Below, one piece after another: positions 33,152-40,196 of a DNA stretch of 64,000 bases. Origin of the DNA: DASRBO01 sp035653595 (GTDB lineage: Bacteria > Actinomycetota > Acidimicrobiia > Acidimicrobiales > JAJPHE01); contig DASRBO010000190.1 in the NCBI GenBank assembly GCA_035653595.1, positions 1 through 64,000 of the forward strand. Reading direction: 5' to 3'. The notes beneath the pieces were generated by a model that saw only the letters and a program-made list of their open reading frames with translations, had not been told where the DNA came from and ran no database searches. The stretch's first letter is position 1. Each line of letters begins with the position of its first letter. Both the position numbers and the translations under genes were made by a program.

Positions 33152-33295
33152 CCGACCGGCGCCGGTCGGCATGGCGGCCCCGGCGCCGGTCGGAGAGTGC
33201 GGTCCCCCACCGGGTCCAACGGCCCTGGGCCGGATGGGCGCCGGCGGGCCCCGGCGTGTCATCATTTGCGTACCGAGGCTGAGGGAGCTCTCCGC

Positions 33296-34990
33296 ATGCA
33301 CGACCTGGTGATTCGCGGCGCCGTAATCGTCGACGGGACCGGAGCCGCCCCGTACTCCGGCGATGTGGCCATCGACGGAGAGCGAATCTCCGCCGTCGGC
33401 GAGGTCCCCGAGCGGGGCCGGCGCGAGATCGCCGCCGACGGGCTGCTGCTGGCGCCGGGGTGGGTGGACGTGCACACCCACTACGACGGCCAGGCCACCT
33501 GGGATCCGGACATGACGCCCTCGTCCTGGCACGGGGTCACCACCGTGGTCATGGGCAACTGCGGGGTCGGCTTCGCCCCCGCCCGGCGCGACGGCCACAC
33601 CTTCCTCATCGAGCTGATGGAGGGGGTCGAGGACATACCGGGGACGGCTCTGCACGAGGGCATCGACTGGAGATGGGAGACCTTCCCCGAGTACCTCGAC
33701 GCCCTCGACGCAAAGGCCCGGGTCCTCGACGTGGCCGCCCAGGTCCCCCACGCCGCCGTGCGCGCCTACGTCATGGGCGAGAGGGCCCACGAGGACGCCA
33801 CCGTCGACGAGGTGGAGTCGATGCGCAAGGTGGTCCAGATGGCGATGGAGGCGGGAGCGGCCGGCTTCACGACCTCCCGTACCGCCCTGCACCGCTCACG
33901 TCACGGCCTGGTCCCCGGAACAACCGCCCCGTCCGACGAGCTCCTCGCCATCGCCGACGGGGTGGCGGCCGCCGGCCACGGAGTGTTCCAGCTGATCTCC
34001 GACCAGGCCGCCAGCGAGGCGGAGAGGGCGATGATGCTGGAGATCGCCCGCCGCACCGGGGGCACCGTCACCTACACCCTGGCCCAGACCCCCTTCGACC
34101 CCTACGCCTACCGGCACGCCCTCGACGACGCCGCCAGCCTGCAGGCGTCCGGGCTCCGGATCGTGCCCCAGGTGTCCTGCCGGCCCACGGGCATGTTGTT
34201 CGGCCTGCAGTCCTCGTTGCATCCGTTCATAACCCACCCGACCTACCGGGCCGTTGCCGACCTGCCCATAGACGAGCGGGTGGCCGAGCTGCGCCGCAGC
34301 GAGGTCAGGGACCGCCTGCTGGCGGAGGAGCCCGCCACCGACAGCGCCGTGGCCCGGCTGCTCATCTCCCGCTGGGACCAGATCTTCCCTCTGGGCGACC
34401 CCCCCGACTACGAGCCCGCCCCCGACCAGAGCGTGGCGGCGGTGGCGGCGGCCCAGGGTCGGCGCCCGGAGGAGATCGCCCTCGACTGGCTGCTCGAGCA
34501 GGACGGCCGGGCCCTCCTCTTCGCCCCCCTGGCCAGCTATGTGCACGGCACCCACGACGCCCTGCGGGAGATGATGGTCCATCCCACCACCGTGCTTGGC
34601 CTGAGCGACGGCGGCGCCCACTGCGGGCTCATCTGCGACGCCAGCATGACGACCTTCCTTCTCACCCACTGGGCCCGCGACCGCCATCGCGGCGAGCGCA
34701 TCCCGGTCGAGACCGCCGTCCATCTCCAGACCGGGCGCACCGCTGAGGTGTACGGCCTGACCGACCGGGGCGTGATCAGCCCTGGCAAGCGGGCCGACCT
34801 CAACCTGATCGACTTCGACAACCTCCGACTGCACCCGCCGCGGATGGTCTTCGACCTTCCCGCCGGCGGGCGGCGCCTGGTCCAGGAGGTCGACGGCTAC
34901 GTCAACACCGTCGTCGCCGGCCAGGTCACCTTCGAGCGCTCGGAGCCGACCGGGGCCCGCCCGGGGCGCCTGGTGCGCTTCCCCCGCTGA
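33296..34990 (+). CDS. N-acyl-D-amino-acid deacylase family amidohydrolase
   Basis: Metal-dependent amidohydrolase of 564 residues. An N-terminal beta sandwich strand set (LVIRGAVIVDGTGAAPYSGDVAIDGERI) is followed by the metal site H60-x-H62 in DVHTHYDGQ and, further on, GNCGVGFAP, ISDQAASEAE, LSDGGAHCG and the closing ISPGKRADLNLID. This layout is that of D-aminoacylases, which release D-amino acids from N-acyl forms, though many relatives have other substrates. RBS AGGGAG before the ATG. Its stop overlaps the next start as TGATG, coupling it to a second amidohydrolase. Confidence 0.86.
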   Translation: MHDLVIRGAVIVDGTGAAPYSGDVAIDGERISAVGEVPERGRREIAADGLLLAPGWVDVHTHYDGQATWDPDMTPSSWHGVTTVVMGNCGVGFAPARRDGHTFLIELMEGVEDIPGTALHEGIDWRWETFPEYLDALDAKARVLDVAAQVPHAAVRAYVMGERAHEDATVDEVESMRKVVQMAMEAGAAGFTTSRTALHRSRHGLVPGTTAPSDELLAIADGVAAAGHGVFQLISDQAASEAERAMMLEIARRTGGTVTYTLAQTPFDPYAYRHALDDAASLQASGLRIVPQVSCRPTGMLFGLQSSLHPFITHPTYRAVADLPIDERVAELRRSEVRDRLLAEEPATDSAVARLLISRWDQIFPLGDPPDYEPAPDQSVAAVAAAQGRRPEEIALDWLLEQDGRALLFAPLASYVHGTHDALREMMVHPTTVLGLSDGGAHCGLICDASMTTFLLTHWARDRHRGERIPVETAVHLQTGRTAEVYGLTDRGVISPGKRADLNLIDFDNLRLHPPRMVFDLPAGGRRLVQEVDGYVNTVVAGQVTFERSEPTGARPGRLVRFPR

Positions 34991-36144
34991 TGGCCCCAGC
35001 CGCCCCGCCGGGCTCGGCCGCCGGGGCCCGCACCCTCGTGGTGGACGCCGACTCCCACGTCATGGAGCCGGCCGATCTGTGGCAGGAGCGGCTCGAGCCG
35101 CGCTACCGCGACCGGGCCATCCGCATCGTCGAGGTCGACGGGGTGGAGCAGCTGATCATGGGAGAGCAGGTCGTGCTGGCCGGCACGCTCGCCGGCCTCG
35201 GCGGGGTCCACCGCGACCGCATGGACCTTTTCGCGGGCGGCCTCCGCTACGTCGACGGCTGCCCGCCGGCCAGCTACGACCCCGACGAGCGGGTGCGCCT
35301 CTATGACGAATGGGGAGTCGACGCCGGGGTCGTCTTCCCGACGATCGGCATCCTCCCGTTCCCGTGCGAGGACAATGAGCTGACCTCGGCGTACTGCCGG
35401 GCCTACAACCGCTGGCAGGCCGATTTCGCCGCCGGCGCCCGGGGCCGCGTGCTGCCGATCGCCCACCTGAACCTGGGCGACCTGGACGAGGCTCGGCGGG
35501 AGCTGCAGTGGTGCCTCGATCAGGGCTTCAAGGGGGTCTTCCTCCCGCCCGAGCCGGTAGGCGTCAACCGCCCGGGCGAGGCCCACTTCGACCCCCTGTG
35601 GCGGATGTGCGCCGAGGCCGGCGTGCCGGCGTGCATCCACGTGGTGGTCCGCTTCGGAGGCGCCGCCGTCCCCTACGCCGCCTGGCACCAGGCCGGCGCC
35701 GGCCTGCTGTTCGGCTTCGCCCTGGGGGCCCCCGGCCAGATCATCCCGACCGTGGCGAGCATGGTCCTCGACGGGGTCTTCGACCGGGTTCCGGAGCTCA
35801 AGGTGCTCTGCGTGGAGGCCGGGGCCGGATGGGCCGGGCACCTGATGGACCGCCTCGACGAGAAGCACTCGGTGTTCGGGGCCATGGCGCCGCCGCTCGA
35901 GCTCAAGCCCAGCGACTACCTGCGGCGCAACGTCTGGTACGTCGCCGAGCCCGAGGAGCGCACCATCGGGGCGATGCTCGACATCGTCGGCGAGGACCGG
36001 ATCCTCTGGGGGTCTGACTTCCCTCACATCGACTCGACCCTCGAGGCGCCCCATCTGATTCGGCGCCAGCTGGAGGATCTGAGCCCGACGCGGAGATCGG
36101 CCGTGCTCGGCGGCAACGCGGCCAAGCTCTTCGGCCTCAGCTGA
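34990..36144 (+). CDS. Amidohydrolase-2 family (TIM-barrel metal-dependent hydrolase)
   Basis: Protein of 384 residues of the ACMSD/amidohydrolase-2 group. D-x-D-x-H near the start (VDADSHVMEPADLW, H23) would bind metal, along with the ACIHVVVRFGG histidine and the late WGSDFPHIDST aspartate. Relatives act as decarboxylases or hydrolases on aromatic and other substrates; nothing here fixes the substrate. It could in principle be the lactonase of a sugar-acid route, but its sequence type is not the usual fuconolactonase one. Translationally coupled to the D-aminoacylase gene; its stop overlaps that of the opposite-strand aldo-keto reductase gene. Confidence 0.82.
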   Translation: MAPAAPPGSAAGARTLVVDADSHVMEPADLWQERLEPRYRDRAIRIVEVDGVEQLIMGEQVVLAGTLAGLGGVHRDRMDLFAGGLRYVDGCPPASYDPDERVRLYDEWGVDAGVVFPTIGILPFPCEDNELTSAYCRAYNRWQADFAAGARGRVLPIAHLNLGDLDEARRELQWCLDQGFKGVFLPPEPVGVNRPGEAHFDPLWRMCAEAGVPACIHVVVRFGGAAVPYAAWHQAGAGLLFGFALGAPGQIIPTVASMVLDGVFDRVPELKVLCVEAGAGWAGHLMDRLDEKHSVFGAMAPPLELKPSDYLRRNVWYVAEPEERTIGAMLDIVGEDRILWGSDFPHIDSTLEAPHLIRRQLEDLSPTRRSAVLGGNAAKLFGLS

Positions 36145-36145
36145 G
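36136..36145. repeat. Palindrome containing both convergent stop codons
   Basis: CTCAGCTGAG is a perfect 10-base palindrome. The TGA of the plus-strand amidohydrolase (36142-36144) and the TGA of the minus-strand aldo-keto reductase (36139-36137) are mirror images within it. Confidence 0.6.
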
Positions 36146-37129
36146 CGGCGTGGGGGCGTCGGGCGAGATCACCTTCGCCCTCCTGAGCTCCTCCCACAGA
36201 CCGGCGGGGATGTAGCGGTCGGTCATGGCCACGTTGTCGGCCACCTCCTGGGGGCTGCGGCAGCCCACGACAACGGCTGCGACCGCCGGGTGGGCGAGCG
36301 CGAACTGCAGGGCGACCGCAGGCAGCTCGACGTCGTGGCCGGCACACAGCTCGGCGAGCACCGCCACCCGTTCCTGCACCTCCGGCGGCGCCGGGGCGTA
36401 GTCGAAGGTGGCCCCCGGGCCGGGGGCGGCCAGGATCCCGCTGTTGAACACCCCACCCAGGACCACGGCAGTCCCCGACGTCGAGCACTGCTCCAGCAGA
36501 TCCAGGCCCGGACGCCCGTGGTCGAGGAGGCTGTAGCGGCCGGCCAGCAGCACGCAGTCGAGGTGGAGCTCGCGCACCAGCCGGGCCAACAGCGACGCCT
36601 GGTTCATCCCGACCCCGATGGCGCCGACGGTGCCCTCGTCCCGCAGCCGGACCAGGGCCGGATAAGCGCCGGTGACGGCGTCGTCGTGGTGGTCGTCGGG
36701 GTCGTGGATGTAGGCGATGTCGACCCGGTCGGTCCGCAACCGGGCCAGGCTGGCTTCGACCTGGCGCAGCACCCCGTCGTAGGAGAAGTCGAACACCGAC
36801 TTGAGAGGCGGGGCGCCGACGAAGAGGTCGGCGGGATCCTCCGGGCGGCGCGGCTCCAACCGCCGGCCGACCTTGGTGGACAGGGTCAGCTCGCCCCGGG
36901 GCCGGCCGGCGAGGGCGGCTCCCAACCGCTCCTCGCCCAGCCCGGCCCCGTAGTGCGGAGCGGTGTCGAACAGCCGCAGGCCGGCGTCCCATGTCGCCGC
37001 CACCACCCCGAGGGCCTGCTCCTCGGAGACCTGGCGGTACAGGCCGGCCAGGACCGCGCCACCCAGGCCCAGCCTGGTGGTGACCGATGCGCCTATGCGG
37101 GCGGGGGCGAGTGACCGCCGCTCGGTCAT
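36137..37129 (-). CDS. Aldo-keto reductase, L-fucose dehydrogenase (D-threo-aldose 1-dehydrogenase) type
   Basis: NAD(P)-dependent oxidoreductase of 330 residues. The AKR tetrad is visible as D55 and Y60 in LFDTAPHYG, K86 in STKVGRR and the histidine of IAYIHDPDDH. The HDPDDH motif and the LLAGRYSLLDH and GVFNSGILA stretches are those of D-threo-aldose 1-dehydrogenase/L-fucose dehydrogenase and pyridoxal 4-dehydrogenase. L-fucose is a likely substrate because L-fuconate dehydratase is encoded 16 kb away at 53073. ATG at 37129 overlaps the SDR stop. Last gene of a nine-gene coupled run. Confidence 0.85.
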   Translation of the reverse strand: MTERRSLAPARIGASVTTRLGLGGAVLAGLYRQVSEEQALGVVAATWDAGLRLFDTAPHYGAGLGEERLGAALAGRPRGELTLSTKVGRRLEPRRPEDPADLFVGAPPLKSVFDFSYDGVLRQVEASLARLRTDRVDIAYIHDPDDHHDDAVTGAYPALVRLRDEGTVGAIGVGMNQASLLARLVRELHLDCVLLAGRYSLLDHGRPGLDLLEQCSTSGTAVVLGGVFNSGILAAPGPGATFDYAPAPPEVQERVAVLAELCAGHDVELPAVALQFALAHPAVAAVVVGCRSPQEVADNVAMTDRYIPAGLWEELRRAKVISPDAPTPLS

Positions 37130-37869
37130 ACCGCCGACATGCCACCGTCCATGACGAACACCGATCCGTTGACGAAGCGGGCGTCCTCGCTGGCGAGGAA
37201 GGCGATGCCCGAAGCCACCTCCTCCGGCGAGCCCATCCTCCCGTCGAGCTGGCGTTGCTCCATCGCCCGCCGGTCGGCGTCGGGGTCGGTCGAGTTGGCC
37301 AGGATCTTGTCGATCCACTCGGTGGCGACTGTCCCGGGGCAGATGGCGTTGGCCCGGATCCCCTGATGAGCGTGGTCGACGGCGATCGCCCTGGTGAGGC
37401 CGACGAGCCCGGCCTTGGAAGCGCAGTAGGCCGCCCGGTTGCGCACCCCGACCACGGCGGCCACCGAGGCCACGTTCACGATCACCCCCCCGCCGCCGGC
37501 GATCATCACCGGCAGCACGGCGCGGCAGGCCAGGAACGGGGCGGTGAGGTTGACCGACAGGGTGGCGTCCCACTGCTCGGGATCGGTGCCTACCGTGGTG
37601 GCGGCGAAGCCGATGCCGGCGTTGTTGACCAGCAGGTCGATGCCGTCCCACGCCGAGCAGATCCTTGCCACCGCTGATTCCAGCCCGGGGCGGTCGGTCA
37701 GGTCCACCACCTCGCTCAGCGCCTCCGGCACGGAGCGGACCAGCCGGTCGAGGCCCGCGGCATCCCGATCGACCACGGCGAGGCGGTATCCGTCGGCCGC
37801 CAGGCGCCGGGCGGTCGCCCGACCGATCCCCGAGGCGGCCCCGGTGACCAGGGCCCGCCTAGCCGACAT
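37126..37869 (-). CDS. Short-chain dehydrogenase/reductase
   Basis: Classical SDR of 247 residues: TGAASGIG (9-16), NNAGIGFAA, the serine in VNVASVAAVVG, catalytic YCASK (about 148-152) and CPGTVATEWIDKIL. The C-terminal FVNGSVFVMDGGM is typical. Next to an L-fucose-dehydrogenase-type AKR, the likeliest role is 2-keto-3-deoxy-L-fuconate 4-dehydrogenase or L-fucose dehydrogenase, which is inference. Overlaps the AKR start by 4 bases and the TetR gene by 11. Confidence 0.88.
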   Translation of the reverse strand: MSARRALVTGAASGIGRATARRLAADGYRLAVVDRDAAGLDRLVRSVPEALSEVVDLTDRPGLESAVARICSAWDGIDLLVNNAGIGFAATTVGTDPEQWDATLSVNLTAPFLACRAVLPVMIAGGGGVIVNVASVAAVVGVRNRAAYCASKAGLVGLTRAIAVDHAHQGIRANAICPGTVATEWIDKILANSTDPDADRRAMEQRQLDGRMGSPEEVASGIAFLASEDARFVNGSVFVMDGGMSAV

Positions 37870-38542
37870 CGACGGGCTCGTCCACCTCGAGGCCGACGGC
37901 GTTCAACCACAGGCCGGCCAGCAGCCGGCCGGTCTCCTCCGGCGACGGGGCGGCCCCGTCGGGCGGGTCGAAGACATAGGTGACATAGCAGTACCGGTCC
38001 GCCATACCCGCCAGGGCGCGGGCGGCCGATCGGGGATCGAGGTCCGGCCGGACCGTGCCCGCCCGCTGGGCCCGGCGCAGCTCGGACTCGATGGTGCGCT
38101 CGAAGACCCGCCCCAGGGTGCGCCGCAGCTCGGCCAGGTCGTCGTCGACGTGGCACACCTCATCCCACACCCGGGCCACCTCGGGCGCCTCGGCGTAGCC
38201 GGAGGCGTAGTTGGTGAGCACCCGCTCGAGGCCCGGCCGTCCCTCCACTATCCGCCAGGTGATGTCCGATCGGGACACTAGCGTGCGCAGGCCGGCCTGG
38301 ATGATGGCCGCCACCAGATCGGAGCGGTCGCGGAAGTACTGGTACACCGCCCCGAGGCTCACCCCGGCGGCGGCGGCCACCTCGGCCATCGTGGTGCGCT
38401 GGTAGCCCTGCTCGAGGAACAGGCGCAGGGCGGCCTGCAGGATGGTGTTGCGGGTGCGCTGGGCCCGGGGCCCCGCAGGCACCTCGCGGCCCCCGTCCCG
38501 CCGCACCGCCCGCTCGGCGAATATCCGGTCGATGATGCTCAT
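37859..38542 (-). CDS. TetR-family transcriptional regulator
   Basis: Regulator of 227 residues. The helix-turn-helix is at about 30-75 (RNTILQAALRLFLEQGYQRTTMAEVAAAAGVSLGAVYQYFRDRSDL in pattern); the C-terminal ligand domain has DLDPRSAARALAGMADRYCYVTYVF. ATG at 38542 overlaps the lipoprotein stop as ATGA. Being inside the run, between two lipoprotein genes and the SDR/AKR pair, it probably controls the fucose-type pair or the run as a whole. Its operator might be one of the palindromes near 52986, which is a guess. Confidence 0.88.
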   Translation of the reverse strand: MSIIDRIFAERAVRRDGGREVPAGPRAQRTRNTILQAALRLFLEQGYQRTTMAEVAAAAGVSLGAVYQYFRDRSDLVAAIIQAGLRTLVSRSDITWRIVEGRPGLERVLTNYASGYAEAPEVARVWDEVCHVDDDLAELRRTLGRVFERTIESELRRAQRAGTVRPDLDPRSAARALAGMADRYCYVTYVFDPPDGAAPSPEETGRLLAGLWLNAVGLEVDEPVDVG

Positions 38543-39096
38543 TGGCGCGGCACCGGCTCCGGGTGCAGCAGGCCCGTCTGCAACTGGTAGGAGATCACCT
38601 GCCCGAGGACCTGCTCGGGGTTGACCCGGGCATCGTCGAGCTGGAGCACCTCGAACACCGTTCGCCCGAACCACACGAACAGGGTCCGCTGGGGCGCGCT
38701 GGTCACCGCCACCTCCACACCGTCCTGGCTGATGGTGGTCGGTGACACGCCGTCGAGCACGCCGCTCAGGACCTCGGAGCGGTCCGAGGAGTTGGTGAGG
38801 GAGATGTCTGGGGTCACCGTGGCGATCTGCAGGGTCCCGACGAGGAGGTGGCCGTCGTGGATCTCCCACAGCCGTCCGTCGTAGACGAGGGAGTCCTTGC
38901 CTGCGTTGGCGAAGGCCTTCCGGTCGCCCGGGTACTCGGCGAGGGTCAGGGACGACCCCAGGCCCGGGGGTACCAGGGCCAGTGGCACCTTGACCGCCGC
39001 TGCCACCTGGCGAGGGGCCGCCGCGCAGGAACTGAGGGCGGCCGCCGCCAGCCCGGCCATCACCGGACCGAGGACCCGGATCCTCCGCCGGCTCAA
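38539..39096 (-). CDS. Putative lipoprotein, function unknown
   Basis: A 185-residue protein with a lipoprotein signal: Arg-rich start, hydrophobic VLGPVMAGLAAAAL and lipobox LSSC (Cys near residue 24). The mature part has no family I know. TTG at 39096 overlaps the previous stop as TTGA; no other start preserves the signal peptide. Its place after the DUF58/transglutaminase-like genes suggests an envelope function. Confidence 0.72.
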   Translation of the reverse strand: MSRRRIRVLGPVMAGLAAAALSSCAAAPRQVAAAVKVPLALVPPGLGSSLTLAEYPGDRKAFANAGKDSLVYDGRLWEIHDGHLLVGTLQIATVTPDISLTNSSDRSEVLSGVLDGVSPTTISQDGVEVAVTSAPQRTLFVWFGRTVFEVLQLDDARVNPEQVLGQVISYQLQTGLLHPEPVPRQ

Positions 39097-40196
39097 TTCG
39101 GGGTCTCCGAGTTGAGGGTGGCGGTGTAGTTGAGGCCGACCACGACGGCGGAGTTCTTCTGTGTGTAGCTGGTCGTGGTATCGATGTGCTGGCTCAACAG
39201 CAGCCCGCCGTACTGGGGGGCGATGTCATAGACGTTGGGGTCGCTGGTGCTGGTGGTCGAGCTCAGCCCGGTCTGGGGGTTGCTGACCTTCTCGTTGGAG
39301 ATCACCCGGTAGGCGGCGTAGACCTTGCCGCACAGATCGACGTTCTCGACCTTGGAGATTGAGCCCTGCACCACCATGGTGGTCCCGGTCTTCTGGTCGG
39401 TGCCGGCCGAGTTCCAGGAGGTGCCCGGACCCTTCTGGAACGAGACGATGGTGATCGGCGGTTGGGGCTGGAAGGTGGAGGTGCCGTTCGAGTTCTCCAC
39501 GACCTGCTTCACGAGCTCGAGGGAGCCGGTGGTGCCGGGGCCCGTCCCCGCCTCCTGATTGGCCCGGTTGGAGGCGCTGTTGCTCGTCACATTGGCCTGG
39601 TAGGTGGTGGTGGTCTGGCTCCCGTCGATGCCGAGGGTCACCACGTCGTAGGAGATCGACCTGGTGTCGCCGTTCACTCCGACGCTCTCGCCCTGGATCG
39701 GGGTGACGGTGTCAGAGGACTGGCCACGGTGGACGTTGTTGATGGTGAACTGGCCCACCGGCGGGAAGTTGCCGCTGATCGTGATCCCGCCCTCGGTCAG
39801 GCTGAACCGGCCCTTGTTGTGGGTGGTGTACACCCCGGATGCGGGAGGATCGGTCACCAGCACCTTGACGTCCTCGGGGGGGCGGGCGTCGGGGGGTGCC
39901 TTCGGGCAGGAGTTGAACGGACCGCGGTTGGCCAACCCGCTGAAGCCCGATGTTCCGGAGGGGTTCTCCAGCGAGGCGACCTGAGTGAGGAAGGTCGCGT
40001 ACGACCCCACCGGCTGGGGCAGCAGCTGCACCACCCTGGTGGTCTTGAGGGGCCCGTTGGCGAAGGCCAGGTTGAGGCCCTCGGTCTTGACGCCGACCTC
40101 GAAGCCCCGGCCGCTGTTGAAGCTGCAGGCGCTGGCCCCGAGCCCGAGCACCAGCACCGCCAGCACCGACGCGGTCGTCCTGCTCCTCGTCCTCAT
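39093..40196 (-). CDS. Putative lipoprotein, function unknown
   Basis: A 367-residue protein with a signal peptide (RTTASVLAVLVLGLGASAC, lipobox GASAC, Cys near residue 24). The mature part is Thr/Ser/Asn-rich and looks all-beta, with many short polar strands, as in secreted cell-surface proteins. No family recognised. ATG at 40196 overlaps the transglutaminase-like gene's stop as ATGA. The much longer open frame upstream is only overlap with that gene. Confidence 0.75.
   Translation of the reverse strand: MRTRSRTTASVLAVLVLGLGASACSFNSGRGFEVGVKTEGLNLAFANGPLKTTRVVQLLPQPVGSYATFLTQVASLENPSGTSGFSGLANRGPFNSCPKAPPDARPPEDVKVLVTDPPASGVYTTHNKGRFSLTEGGITISGNFPPVGQFTINNVHRGQSSDTVTPIQGESVGVNGDTRSISYDVVTLGIDGSQTTTTYQANVTSNSASNRANQEAGTGPGTTGSLELVKQVVENSNGTSTFQPQPPITIVSFQKGPGTSWNSAGTDQKTGTTMVVQGSISKVENVDLCGKVYAAYRVISNEKVSNPQTGLSSTTSTSDPNVYDIAPQYGGLLLSQHIDTTTSYTQKNSAVVVGLNYTATLNSETPN

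Noticed and set aside
33155..33195. CGGCGCCGGTCGG-type repeats after the small membrane protein as a regulatory array
   Set aside because: Two loose copies in a GC-rich gap, with no symmetry or spacing that suggests a binding site.
34990..36144. The amidohydrolase as the L-fuconolactonase of the fucose route
   Set aside because: Its DADSHVMEP start and length are of the decarboxylase-like amidohydrolase group and not the lactonase type, and it is coupled to a D-aminoacylase gene; kept only as a remote possibility.
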